A DNA stretch of 39,442 nt from Microbacterium sp. 2FI (GCF_005502885.1 NZ_SCMR01000029.1:1-39442); one strand, 5' to 3'; shown: positions 7,663 to 15,733, numbered from the stretch's first letter. Notes: generated by a model not told the origin, from the sequence alone. Numbers and translations are program-made.

Positions 7663-8532
7663 TCAGTCCGCGTTAGCGGTGGTGTGCATGGTCAGTTCGA
7701 GTCCGCCCTCGACCTGGTTGGTCATGAGCGCGGCGGTGATGCCGGCGATCTCGGCGATGTCGCTGAGATGGGTGCCGCCGCACGGGATGTCGGTCGAGCC
7801 GTCTGGCAGGTCGCAGATCCAGGTGCGTCGCGAGGATAGTCGGTCGTCATCGCGGGCAATCCGTACCGGCCCGCCGTCGGCGACCCAGGTCGCGAGTTGG
7901 GCGTTGGTGCGGGCGGCGACGGAGTCGAGATCGTCGAGCGCGGCGACGGTGAAGCCCTTACGTCGGAGCGACTTGCCGATGCGGTAGGTGTCCAGGGAGT
8001 GAAATGGGCTGATGCGCGACTGCTGGATGGCCAGCGCGTCGAACGCGGGGTTGCCGAGTGCGTCGGTGGGGGCGGGTTTGGTCCACGCGTCTGCGAGTGC
8101 GGCATCCAGAGCCAGTGCAGCGAGGTGGCAGGCGGTATGTGCGGCAGACAGGGCGGCGCGGTAGTCAGCATCAACGTCGACGCGCACTCGTTCGCCGATC
8201 TCGGGCGGGGTGCCTTCAATGATGTGGGCGACGACGAACACCCAACCCTCTGTGCCGGTTCGAACCGGCAGGTCGGCGCCGAGGTGCAGAGTGCCGTCGT
8301 GGATGCCGCCGGTGACGGCGTCCACGATGGGCTGGGTGCCGAGCGCACTCGTGAGGATGCCGTGGTCGGCGGGCTGGTCGGGCCATGCGGTGTCGACAGG
8401 GTGGAAAGCGGTGAGGTCGAGGATCACGGCGGTGCGCCCGTCCGGGAGCGGTTCGACATGCAGCACCGCACCTTCGGAGGTGGTCGCGCCGTCGGGGTAT
8501 GTGACGAGGGTGTCGACAGTGGGGAGAGTCAT
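7663..8532 (-). CDS. AlaX-like free-standing tRNA editing protein
   Basis: A 289-residue protein of the AlaRS editing-domain family. AlaX proteins hydrolyse tRNA-Ala mischarged with serine or glycine in the cytoplasm. The N-terminal FHPVD...QPADHG segment (residues 43-58) corresponds to the FxPxGGGQPxDxG motif of the family. The zinc ligands are HTACH (132-136) and CGGTH (251-255). No aminoacylation domain is present, so this is a trans-editing enzyme, not alaS. No clear ribosome site precedes the ATG at 8532. It lies 77 bases after the peptidase gene on the same strand and may share its transcript. The C-terminal end is Thr/His-rich and unremarkable. Confidence 0.85.
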   Translation of the reverse strand: MTLPTVDTLVTYPDGATTSEGAVLHVEPLPDGRTAVILDLTAFHPVDTAWPDQPADHGILTSALGTQPIVDAVTGGIHDGTLHLGADLPVRTGTEGWVFVVAHIIEGTPPEIGERVRVDVDADYRAALSAAHTACHLAALALDAALADAWTKPAPTDALGNPAFDALAIQQSRISPFHSLDTYRIGKSLRRKGFTVAALDDLDSVAARTNAQLATWVADGGPVRIARDDDRLSSRRTWICDLPDGSTDIPCGGTHLSDIAEIAGITAALMTNQVEGGLELTMHTTANAD

Positions 8533-8609
8533 CGGTGGGTCCGTTCGTCCCGCGGCAGGTCGGGGTTCGTGGGTGCTGGGGTGTTCACGCCGGTCTTCGC
8601 GCGCGCCAA

Positions 8610-9326
8610 TCAGGTGCCGATCGTCGAGACCAGCACGCCGCCCTCGGCTGGCAGCACCCGCCAGACACTGCCCCCGCCCTCGACGCGGAGTGCGCCGTCG
8701 CTCACGATCAGGGCCGTGCGCTCGTCGATGCCGAGTCCACCGGCGATTAGCCCGGATTCGACGGCGGCGACCAGTCGAGACAGCATGCCCCGCTGGGCCA
8801 CGTGCACCTCGATGGCCACGTCGACAAGGCCGATGCCGACCTCGATCTCCAGCTCATCGCCTGCCTCGCCCGAATCCTCGGGTGACACGACCACGCCACC
8901 GATGCGCGAGCCGCTTCCGAGCGAGCCCTCCGCAGCGATCATCGCGCCCGCCGAGACGCCGAGGTAGGGCACGCCGTCGGCGACCAGCCGGCGCAACTCG
9001 TCGAACACCGGCTCGAGCCCGGCGCGCACGTTCTCGACGTTGCCGCCGCCCACCGCGATGCCGTCCACGTCAGCGATCGCATCGAGCTCGATCGGTCCGC
9101 CCGCGGTCAGGTGCAACTCCAGGGCGGTTCCGGTTCCGGCCTCAGCCAGGAGCTCGCCGAGCGCCGCCGCCTTCTCCTCGGGCTCGGGGTGCAGCGAGAT
9201 CACGGCGACGCGCGGCCGCGTGCGGCCCGCTTGCGCCGCTCGCAGGGATGCTTCGGCGACGAACGGCGCATAGAGAGCGGCATCCGCGGCCGTCGTCGCG
9301 CCGCCGCCGATCAGGTGCACGCTCAC
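8610..9326 (-). CDS. Peptidase S51 family (dipeptidase E / cyanophycinase-like)
   Basis: A 238-residue protein of the S51 class: an N-terminal IGGGA, AVGGGNVENV, and the nucleophile elbow GVSAGAMIA with Ser125. The family cleaves Asp-X dipeptides (PepE) or beta-Asp-Arg units (cyanophycinase). No cyanophycin synthetase is present, so a small-peptide hydrolase is more likely. The start GTG 9326 has GGGAGGG (9333-9339) six bases upstream. The GTG overlaps the TGA of a candidate 41-codon ORF (GTGA), suggesting coupled translation. The in-frame ATG at 9386 would add 20 basic residues outside the family fold and is rejected. Confidence 0.82.
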   Translation of the reverse strand: MSVHLIGGGATTAADAALYAPFVAEASLRAAQAGRTRPRVAVISLHPEPEEKAAALGELLAEAGTGTALELHLTAGGPIELDAIADVDGIAVGGGNVENVRAGLEPVFDELRRLVADGVPYLGVSAGAMIAAEGSLGSGSRIGGVVVSPEDSGEAGDELEIEVGIGLVDVAIEVHVAQRGMLSRLVAAVESGLIAGGLGIDERTALIVSDGALRVEGGGSVWRVLPAEGGVLVSTIGT

Positions 9327-9448
9327 GCGCTGCCCTCCCAAGCCGTGACGGCGAACGATGGTGCCCCACCACCGAACGGGTCGCATGAGGGGAGCTCGCG
9401 GCGGGTCCCGTCAACGTCGGCGGCCGCGTCTATCGCATCGAAGGTCAT
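9323..9448 (-). CDS. Candidate 41-residue leaderless ORF coupled to the S51 peptidase
   Basis: An ATG at 9448 opens a 41-codon frame whose TGA (9325-9323) overlaps the GTG start of the S51 peptidase. A TAGCCT box lies exactly six bases before the ATG, as in leaderless actinobacterial genes. The product starts MTFDAIDAAADVDGTRRELP and is slightly acidic, with no signal peptide or recognised domain. It may be a real small protein or a leader ORF that sets peptidase translation. The stop overlap and the promoter spacing are the only support. Confidence 0.4.
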   Translation of the reverse strand: MTFDAIDAAADVDGTRRELPSCDPFGGGAPSFAVTAWEGSA

Positions 9449-9454
9449 CCGATG

Positions 9455-9460
9455 AGGCTA
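9455..9460 (-). promoter_or_regulatory. -10 box (TAGCCT) before the 41-codon ORF
   Basis: On the reverse strand TAGCCT is followed by six bases and then ATG at 9448. No TTG-type -35 is seen in the G/C-rich sequence upstream. Confidence 0.35.
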
Positions 9461-9502
9461 TCCGGGCGGGGGGTTTCACCGGCGCCCGTGCGGAATCTCA
9501 GC

Positions 9503-9560
9503 GGTCGAGCGGGCGTGACACGCGCGCCCGACCGGGAGCGCGTGTCACGCCCGCTCGACC
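9503..9560 (-). terminator. Perfect 23-bp inverted repeat at the end of the MerR gene
   Basis: The arms 9503-9525 and 9538-9560 are perfectly complementary over 23 bp with a 12-base loop. The right arm includes the last codons and stop (9545) of the MerR-family gene. The stem is strong enough to end transcription, but the usual T-run is absent. It may act as an L-shaped intrinsic terminator or protect the mRNA 3' end. Confidence 0.55.
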
Positions 9561-10360
9561 GGAACCTGCAGCTCGGTGACCCAGTCAGGGCCGGGCTCGT
9601 GGCCGTTCGCGACAAGGTAGACCTCGCGGCAGAGTCCGGCCATGCGGTAGCCGTCGGCGACGACCTGCTGCATGAGTGCGCCCCAGGATTCGCCGATGCC
9701 GGTCATATCTCCGCGATGGATCAGCGTCGCCATGGTGGGCACGGCGGGGAGCGTCACCACCTCGTACCCGCTGCCGGGCACGGGCGGCTCGTCGGCGGTG
9801 TACGCGATGTGCACCGCCAGGTCGTCGGTGTCGCCGATGGGCTCGTACCAGAACACGCCGGGTTCGTTCAGCGGGCGCCGTGCGTTTTCCAGGGCGGTGT
9901 CGAGTCCAGGCATGGCAGCGGCGATCGCGGCGGGCACGCCCACCTGGCCTCCCCGCGCCTCGGTCGAGACGGCGTAGAGGGTGACGGCCTCCACCGGGCG
10001 GTAGTCGACATCGATCATGATTGCTCCTTCCAGAGTGAGAAGTCGCCGCTCGATGCGAGTGATGCGTGCGGTGTCGTCCGCGACGGATGCCTCGAGCTCG
10101 GCGTGCCGCGACTCGAGGGTCGCGCGCAGGGCGTCGGCGCGGTCTCCGGCACGGAGCACGTCGGCGATCGCGTCGAGTCCGATGCCGAGCTCGCGCAGCT
10201 CGACGAGCTGCAGCAGGTCGGTCAGCTGCTCGATCGAATACCGTCGGTACCCGGTCGCCTGATCGACACGCGCGGGCTTCAGGAGCCCGATCGCGTCGTA
10301 GTGTCGCAGCATCCGCACGCTCACCCGCCCGAAGGCGGCGAATTCTCCGATGGTGTACAT
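9545..10360 (-). CDS. MerR-family regulator with GyrI-like effector domain
   Basis: A 271-residue regulator. An N-terminal MerR winged helix (MYTIGEFAAFGRVSVRMLRHYD, then GYRRYS) spans residues 1-70. A dimerisation coiled coil lies at about 75-115, and a GyrI/BmrR-like small-molecule binding domain at about 125-265. Such proteins activate genes for drug or hydrophobic-compound response. The ATG at 10360 begins the conserved HTH; the upstream GTG/ATG options add residues not seen in the family. A TTGACC (10401-10396, reverse strand) with a partial CAC-n3-GTG dyad lies just upstream and may be its operator. No efflux gene is adjacent. Confidence 0.85.
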   Translation of the reverse strand: MYTIGEFAAFGRVSVRMLRHYDAIGLLKPARVDQATGYRRYSIEQLTDLLQLVELRELGIGLDAIADVLRAGDRADALRATLESRHAELEASVADDTARITRIERRLLTLEGAIMIDVDYRPVEAVTLYAVSTEARGGQVGVPAAIAAAMPGLDTALENARRPLNEPGVFWYEPIGDTDDLAVHIAYTADEPPVPGSGYEVVTLPAVPTMATLIHRGDMTGIGESWGALMQQVVADGYRMAGLCREVYLVANGHEPGPDWVTELQVPVERA

Positions 10361-10465
10361 GGTGAGAGCCACGCTCGAGCATGACACGGTGTGAGGGTCA
10401 AGCGTGGTGACGGATCACATCGAAGGCTTTTATCGCGGCACTCGGCGACACGCTCGTCGTCACGA

Positions 10466-10502
10466 GAAAAGGGATCGCGAGTCCCGAAAGACCCGCGATC
10501 CC
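10466..10502 (-). terminator. Intrinsic terminator after tRNA-Arg
   Basis: On the reverse strand a GGGATCGCG / CGCGATCCC stem (10502-10494 with 10479-10471) is followed by TTTTC. It lies about 10 bases past the tRNA 3' end and is the clearest rho-independent terminator in the window. Confidence 0.85.
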
Positions 10503-10512
10503 TTGTCCGGTA

Positions 10513-10588
10513 TGGTGCCCCCGACTGGAATCGAACCAGCGACCTTTGGTACCGGAAACCAACGCTCTATCCCCTGAGCTACGGAGGC
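10513..10588 (-). tRNA. tRNA-Arg (anticodon CCG)
   Basis: A 76-base cloverleaf on the reverse strand. The acceptor GCCTCCG pairs with CGGGGGC, the D stem is GCTC/GAGC, the anticodon stem TTGGT/ACCAA encloses loop TTCCGGT with anticodon CCG, and the T arm is GCTGG-TTCGATT-CCAGT. The 3' CCA is encoded. It reads CGG arginine codons. A TAATCT box lies ten bases upstream and a strong terminator follows, so it is a monocistronic tRNA gene. argS, encoding its charging enzyme, lies about 3.5 kb away on the other strand. Confidence 0.95.
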
Positions 10589-10598
10589 GTACCGGTCG

Positions 10599-10604
10599 AG
10601 ATTA
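10599..10604 (-). promoter_or_regulatory. -10 box (TAATCT) of the tRNA-Arg gene
   Basis: TAATCT on the reverse strand ends ten bases before the tRNA 5' end; the -35 is not convincing. It stands out in this GC-rich region. Confidence 0.45.
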
Positions 10605-10649
10605 CCATCCGGCGCGGGTCGAGCCCGCCGCCGAAGACCCCCGCACGAG

Positions 10650-12278
10650 TCAGGCTCGCCGCAGCGCCAGGTACTGGTGGACGAAGGCGATCGCCATGCC
10701 GCCCTCGCCGACGCCGGCGGCGACGCGCTTGACAGATCCCGAGCGCACGTCGCCGACGGCGAAGACGCCGGGGGCGCTCGTCTCGAGCGCGAAGGGCCGA
10801 CGCTCCGCCGTCCATGAGGGCGTGGTCGCGGCATCTGGGCCCGTGACGATGAACCCGTGGTCGTCGCGGGCGATCTCGCCCGGCAGCCACGCGGTGTCGG
10901 CATCCGCTCCGATCATGACGAACAGCACCGCGCAATCGCGCCGCGACGTCGCGCCGGTGGCGCGGTCGATCACGTCGACGGACTCGAGCCGGTCGTCGCC
11001 GTGAACCCCGACGACCTCGCTGCGGGCCTCGACGCGGATGCCGCCGTGCTGGGCGATCTGGTCGATCAGGTACCGCGACATGCTCGCCTCCAGCCCGGGT
11101 CCGCGCACGAGCATCGTCACGGAGCGCGCGTGCCGCGCGAAGAAGAGCGCGGCTTGGCCGGCGGAGTTGCCGGCCCCGACGATGCAGACGTCGGCGCCGT
11201 GCGCGAGCGACGCGTCGCTGCGTGCCGCGCCGTACGAGACGCCGTTGCCGATGAGCCGCTCGACGCCGGAGACCGGGAGCGTGCGCCACCGGACACCGGT
11301 GGCGATGAGCACGACGGGGGAGCGCAGCACCTCGCCGCCGTCGAGCGCGATCTCATCTCGGCTCGGATGCAGCGCCTCGACCGTCCGCGTCACGAGGATC
11401 TCGGCGCCGAGGCGTTTCGCCTGCTTCAGCGCGCGCGCGGCGAGGTCGTCGCCCGAGATCCCGAACGGGAACCCGGTGTAGTTCTCGATGCGGGTGGAGG
11501 TGCCTGCCTGCCCGCCCGGTGCGATCGACTCGACCACGAGCGTCCGCAGACCCTCGGCGGCAGCATTCACGGCGGCGGTGAGCCCGGCGGGCCCGGCCCC
11601 CAGGATCACGACGTCGTAGTCGTCGTGGGCCGGCGCGACGGCGAGGCCGACGGCGCCGGCGACCTCGCGCAGCGTCGGGGCGACGAGCCGTTCGTCCGCC
11701 GTCTCGAGCACCGGGAAGCCGTCGCCGACCTCGCCGCCGGCATCGTCGTCGACGGTCACCCGGGCGAACGCAACCTGATTTCGCGTCAGGAATCCCGCGA
11801 CCGCGTGCGTGAGCGCATCGCGACGCGGACCGGTGACCCGGACCACCGCGTCGGGCTGATCGGCGGCCATCGCCTGCAGTGAGTCGAGGTAGCGCCGTGC
11901 GAGCCCGGCGACGCGGGTGGGGACGGCCGGGGCCATCGCGGCGAGCGTGTAGTACGCGGTGGTGTCGATCTTGATCACGCGCGCGGCTTCGCGCGCGCGC
12001 CCGCTCGCGGGGAACGGCACGCTGAGGGTCATCGGCACCTCGCCGAAGAACTTCCCGGGTGTGCGTAGGCCGATCACCTGCTCGTCGCCGCCGACGACCT
12101 TGGTGATCTCGGCGCTGCCGTCGATCACGATGAACAGCGCCCGCTCGTCGCCCTCGTGGGCGAAGTACTCGCCGGGTGCGAGGCGGATGTCCTCGACCGC
12201 TCCGGCGAGGAACGCCAGCGCGGCCGGATCGAGCGAGGCGAACACGGGGATGGCGTGCAGCTCGTCGATGTCGATCAT
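10650..12278 (-). CDS. cNMP-binding domain / thioredoxin-reductase-like flavoprotein fusion
   Basis: A 542-residue protein. Residues 10-120 form a cyclic-nucleotide-binding beta-roll (APGEYFAHEGD, FFGEVPM). Residues 140-215 are a linker with thioredoxin-like character. Residues 221-540 are a low-molecular-weight thioredoxin reductase core with the FAD site GAGPAGL (227-233), NADPH site GAGNSAGQAA (368-377) and the C-terminal FAVGDVRSGSVKRVA. The redox CxxC expected after GVSY is GAAR (350-353), so it cannot work as a classical thioredoxin reductase; a ferredoxin-NADP or other oxidoreductase activity is likelier. The ATG overlaps the stop of the SGNH gene (ATGA), so translation is coupled. Actinobacteria carry similar fusions of unknown role. 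Confidence 0.85.
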   Translation of the reverse strand: MIDIDELHAIPVFASLDPAALAFLAGAVEDIRLAPGEYFAHEGDERALFIVIDGSAEITKVVGGDEQVIGLRTPGKFFGEVPMTLSVPFPASGRAREAARVIKIDTTAYYTLAAMAPAVPTRVAGLARRYLDSLQAMAADQPDAVVRVTGPRRDALTHAVAGFLTRNQVAFARVTVDDDAGGEVGDGFPVLETADERLVAPTLREVAGAVGLAVAPAHDDYDVVILGAGPAGLTAAVNAAAEGLRTLVVESIAPGGQAGTSTRIENYTGFPFGISGDDLAARALKQAKRLGAEILVTRTVEALHPSRDEIALDGGEVLRSPVVLIATGVRWRTLPVSGVERLIGNGVSYGAARSDASLAHGADVCIVGAGNSAGQAALFFARHARSVTMLVRGPGLEASMSRYLIDQIAQHGGIRVEARSEVVGVHGDDRLESVDVIDRATGATSRRDCAVLFVMIGADADTAWLPGEIARDDHGFIVTGPDAATTPSWTAERRPFALETSAPGVFAVGDVRSGSVKRVAAGVGEGGMAIAFVHQYLALRRA

Positions 12279-13084
12279 GGGGCGACGATATCGTCCTCGA
12301 GCGGGGCATCCGCCACGATCTCGCTGCCGCCCGACAGCCCGGTCAGCGCAGCGGCGAGACGCTGGGCGAGATAGGCGTGCCCGTCGGTCGACGGGTGGTC
12401 GCGGCCGACGGGGCCGATGTCGATCACCTCGAGGTAGTTGGCCGGCGTGATCCACTCCTCGGCGATGGGCGAGACGTACCACCAGCCGCGGCCTGCGGCG
12501 AGGGCCGCGAGGTCGGCGTCGATGCGCGCCGTGGCACGTTCGATCGGCAGCACCTGCGGGGCCGGGCCCAGGATCACGATCTGCGCGTCGGGGTACAGCC
12601 CCGCGAGCGCATCCCATGCGGCGGCCACGGCATCCCGATACCCGTCCGGGTACAGGCGCCGGTCGTTGATCGACCCCTCGACGATGACGAGATCCGGGTC
12701 GAGGTCGGGGTCGAGCGCCGCGATGCGCTCGCCGTAGGACGGCCCGTCGATGCCGGGCTTGAGGTATCCGCTGCCGCGCACGCCGTCGACGACCGCGTCC
12801 CAGCCGAGGCTCTCGCCGATGCGGTACGCGAACCCGAGCGTCGGCACGGTCGCCGCCGACCCGTAGACCCACGAGTCGCCGAAGATCAGCACGCGCGGAT
12901 TCTCGGGCAACGCGAGGGGCTCGGGGGCCGCTGCGGCAGCCGGCTCCGCGACCGCCGCGGCGGGGGATGCGGGCGTCGCCCAGGGCCGCCACGCAGCCAC
13001 GGCACACACCAGGACGACGGCGATCGCGACGCCCGCGAGGGCCAGCCACGGACGCCGTGCGCGGAGGCGTCCGGACGCGTACAT
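12275..13084 (-). CDS. SGNH/GDSL-family hydrolase, membrane-anchored or secreted
   Basis: A 269-residue protein with an N-terminal membrane segment (residues 13-33), an Ala/Pro-rich linker, then an SGNH hydrolase domain. Block I is IFGDSWVYG with the nucleophile Ser, the block III equivalent is GSINDRR, and the C-terminal DHPSTDGH holds the catalytic Asp/His. It acts outside the membrane on an ester or acetyl group not identifiable here. The ATG at 13084 has no ribosome site but has TACCCT six bases upstream, so it is probably leaderless. Its TGA overlaps the start of the cNMP/flavoprotein gene. An in-frame start upstream would add about 12 residues and is less likely. Confidence 0.8.
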   Translation of the reverse strand: MYASGRLRARRPWLALAGVAIAVVLVCAVAAWRPWATPASPAAAVAEPAAAAAPEPLALPENPRVLIFGDSWVYGSAATVPTLGFAYRIGESLGWDAVVDGVRGSGYLKPGIDGPSYGERIAALDPDLDPDLVIVEGSINDRRLYPDGYRDAVAAAWDALAGLYPDAQIVILGPAPQVLPIERATARIDADLAALAAGRGWWYVSPIAEEWITPANYLEVIDIGPVGRDHPSTDGHAYLAQRLAAALTGLSGGSEIVADAPLEDDIVAP

Positions 13085-13090
13085 GGAACG

Positions 13091-13096
13091 AGGGTA
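13091..13096 (-). promoter_or_regulatory. -10 box (TACCCT) of the SGNH gene
   Basis: On the reverse strand TACCCT, six bases, then ATG at 13084. This is leaderless spacing; the -35 is weak. Confidence 0.4.
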
Positions 13097-13174
13097 CGTC
13101 ACCCTGTGAGAGCGCTCCATTTCGGCTGTGCACACGCGCAGGCAGCACGCCCTCCGGCATGCGAGGATACTTCG

Positions 13175-14029
13175 GTGCAACGCGTCGTGACCGCCGAACT
13201 GGACCTCGAACTGGGGTCCTCCGTCGACCTCATCTTCCAGATCGCCGCGGCCCAGGGAGTGCCTGTCGCGACCGAGGAACTGACCTTCACGCAGGGCGAG
13301 CGGGTGTACACCCCGACCGAGATCGTCGACCAGACCGGCAGTCGCCTGCACCGCCTCACCGTCGAGGCCGGCAGCCTCGAAGTCCGCTACGAGGCGACCG
13401 TCGAAGGGCACACCTCGACGACCCGCACGAGCGACCTCGAGGCGATCACCTACCTGCGCCCGAGCCGCTACTGCCAGTCCGACGAGGTGTTCCAGCAGGC
13501 GCGCCGCCAGTTCAAAGGCCTGCACGGTCACGACCTCATCGCCGCGGTGTCGGAGTTCGTCGCCACGAGCACCACGTACACCCCGGGCCTCAGCCAGGGC
13601 ACCGACAGCGCCGTCACGACCCTCATGACCGGGCAGGGCGTGTGCCGCGACTACGCCCACGTCGTCATCGCGCTGCTGCGCGCGATGGACATGCCCGCCC
13701 GCTACACCGCGTGCTTCGCGCCGGGTCTTCAGCCGATGGACTTCCACGCCGTCGCCGAGGCCTACCTCGACGGTGCGTGGTACGTCATCGACGGCACGCG
13801 TCTCGCGAACCGGCGCTCGCTCGTGCGCATCGCGACGGGGCGGGATGCCGCCGACTGCGCGTTCCTCAGCTACCACGGCGGCTACGTGGGCCTGCAGCGC
13901 ATGCGCGTGGACGCGTGGGTCGTGCCGGACGGCGCGAGCATGGAGGGCCTGGAGTCACGACCCGGACCGGACGAGTTCGCCCTCAGCCCGGCAGCCGACG
14001 ACTTCACGACGCTGGTGCAGCTGGCCTGA
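13175..14029 (+). CDS. Transglutaminase-like cysteine protease-fold protein
   Basis: A 284-residue cytoplasmic protein (no signal peptide) with an N-terminal beta domain (residues 1-95, bacterial transglutaminase-like N-terminal type) and a transglutaminase core. The triad is Cys157 (GQGVCRDYAHV), His191 (MDFHAVAEAYL) and Asp206 (YVIDGTR). Members act as proteases or amide-bond enzymes, and the substrate is unknown. The GTG start at 13175 has GAGGA seven bases upstream; the long in-frame extension to 12176 is antisense shadow of the SGNH gene. It is divergent from the SGNH gene and ends 34 bases before argS. Confidence 0.83.
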   Translation: MQRVVTAELDLELGSSVDLIFQIAAAQGVPVATEELTFTQGERVYTPTEIVDQTGSRLHRLTVEAGSLEVRYEATVEGHTSTTRTSDLEAITYLRPSRYCQSDEVFQQARRQFKGLHGHDLIAAVSEFVATSTTYTPGLSQGTDSAVTTLMTGQGVCRDYAHVVIALLRAMDMPARYTACFAPGLQPMDFHAVAEAYLDGAWYVIDGTRLANRRSLVRIATGRDAADCAFLSYHGGYVGLQRMRVDAWVVPDGASMEGLESRPGPDEFALSPAADDFTTLVQLA

Positions 14030-14048
14030 GGCGCGAAACGGCGCGAAC

Positions 14049-14054
14049 TAGGAT
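14049..14054 (+). promoter_or_regulatory. -10 box (TAGGAT) of argS
   Basis: TAGGAT ends nine bases before the argS ATG, giving a leader of only about 0-3 bases. No Shine-Dalgarno sequence is seen. Confidence 0.4.
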
Positions 14055-14063
14055 GGACGGGTT

Positions 14064-15728
14064 ATGGATCCCGAAGCCCTCTCCGCCGCACTGCTCGCCG
14101 TCATCGTCCCGCTCGCTGAAGCGCGACGCCCCGGTTCCACGGGCGAGCTGACGGTCGCAGACCTCCCGCTCGAGCGTCCGCGCAACCGCGACCACGGCGA
14201 CTGGGCCTCCAACGCCGCCCTCAAGCTCGCGAAGGTCGTGGGTGCGAATCCGCGCGAGCTCGCCGGCGAGATCGCCGCGGCGCTCGAGGCTCTCGACGGC
14301 ATCGCGAGCGTCGAGGTCGCCGGCCCCGGATTCATCAACATCCGCCTGGATGCCGCGGCCGCCGGCGCCCTCGCGAAGACCATCGTCGACGCGGGCTCGG
14401 CCTTCGGCACCAACGCCAGCCGCACCGACGAGATCATCAACCTCGAGTTCGTCTCGGCCAACCCCACGGGGCCGATCCACCTCGGCGGCACCCGATGGGC
14501 CGCCGTCGGCGACTCGCTCGCACGCATCCTGCAGACGCAGGGCGCCCAGGTGACCCGCGAGTACTACTTCAACGACCACGGCGCGCAGATCGACCGCTTC
14601 GCCCGCAGTCTCCTCGCGGCGCACGAGGGCCAGCCGACGCCCGAGGACGGCTACGGCGGTGACTACATCCACGACATCGCGCGGCGGGTCGCGCTCGCGT
14701 ACGGGGGCGACATCGACGCGCTCGACGCGGAGGCGAAGCAGGAGGCGTTCCGCGCCCTCGGCGTCGGGTTCATGTTCGACGAGATCAAGCAGAGCCTGCA
14801 CGAGTTCGGCGTCGACTTCGACGTCTACTTCCACGAGAACGACCTGCACGAATCCGGCGCCGTCGAGCGCGCGGTCGAGCGCCTGCGTGAGCAGGGACAC
14901 ATCTTCGAGGACGAGGGCGCCGTGTGGCTGCGCTCGACGACCTTCGGCGACGACCGCGACCGCGTCGTCATCCGCTCCAACGGCACGCCCGCCTACATCT
15001 CGGGCGACCTCGCCTACTACCTCGACAAGCGCGAGCGCGGGTTCAACCGCTGCATCATCATGCTCGGCGCCGACCACCACGGGTACGTGCAGCGCATGAT
15101 GGCGATGTGCGCGGCGTTCGGTGACGAGCCGGGCGTGAACCTGCAGATCCTCATCGGGCAGATGGTGAACCTCGTGAAGGACGGCCAGCCGATGCGCATG
15201 TCCAAGCGCGCCGGCACGGTCGTGACCCTCGAAGACCTGGTCGAGATCGTCGGGGTGGATGCTGCGCGCTATGCGCTCGTGCGGAGCTCGGCCGACTCGA
15301 ACCTCGACGTCGACCTGGACGTGCTCCAGAAGCGCACGAACGACAACCCCGTCTTCTATGTGCAGTACGCACACGCGCGCACGCACAACGTGGGCCGGAA
15401 CGCTGCGGCGTCCGGCGTCGACCGCTCCGAGTTCGCACCTGAGCTGCTCACCCACGAGACCGAGTCGGCACTCCTCGGCGCGCTCCAGGAGTTCCCCCGG
15501 GTCGTCGCGTACGCAGCCGAGGTGCGCGAGCCGCACCGCGTCGCGCGCTACCTCGAAGAGCTCGCCGGTCTCTACCACCGCTGGTACGACAGCTGCCGCG
15601 TGATCCCGCTCGGGGACGGACCCGTCGAGGCCGTGCACCGCACGCGCTTGTGGCTCAACGACGCGACCGGGCAGGTGCTGCGCAACGGCCTCACCCTCTT
15701 GGGCGTGGGCGCACCGGAGCGGATGTAG
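14064..15728 (+). CDS. argS: Arginyl-tRNA synthetase
   Basis: A 554-residue class I aminoacyl-tRNA synthetase that charges tRNA-Arg with arginine. An N-terminal Add-1-type domain (residues 1-100) recognises the tRNA D-loop. The HIGH-type motif is HLGG at 139-142 inside SANPTGPIHLGG, the KMSKS-type motif is MSKR near 379-382, and a C-terminal DALR anticodon domain ends in the typical LLGVxxPERM. The length is normal for the family. It heads the conserved actinobacterial argS-lysA-hom-thr cluster. A TAGGAT box directly upstream suggests its own promoter. Confidence 0.97.
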   Translation: MDPEALSAALLAVIVPLAEARRPGSTGELTVADLPLERPRNRDHGDWASNAALKLAKVVGANPRELAGEIAAALEALDGIASVEVAGPGFINIRLDAAAAGALAKTIVDAGSAFGTNASRTDEIINLEFVSANPTGPIHLGGTRWAAVGDSLARILQTQGAQVTREYYFNDHGAQIDRFARSLLAAHEGQPTPEDGYGGDYIHDIARRVALAYGGDIDALDAEAKQEAFRALGVGFMFDEIKQSLHEFGVDFDVYFHENDLHESGAVERAVERLREQGHIFEDEGAVWLRSTTFGDDRDRVVIRSNGTPAYISGDLAYYLDKRERGFNRCIIMLGADHHGYVQRMMAMCAAFGDEPGVNLQILIGQMVNLVKDGQPMRMSKRAGTVVTLEDLVEIVGVDAARYALVRSSADSNLDVDLDVLQKRTNDNPVFYVQYAHARTHNVGRNAAASGVDRSEFAPELLTHETESALLGALQEFPRVVAYAAEVREPHRVARYLEELAGLYHRWYDSCRVIPLGDGPVEAVHRTRLWLNDATGQVLRNGLTLLGVGAPERM

Positions 15729-15733
15729 CACCG

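Noticed and set aside
10513..10588. Integration site at tRNA-Arg
   Set aside because: No integrase gene and no repeat of the tRNA 3' end were seen in the window.
10650..12278. Thioredoxin reductase (trxB)
   Set aside because: The redox CxxC is replaced by GAAR and a cNMP domain is fused, so the trxB name would be misleading.
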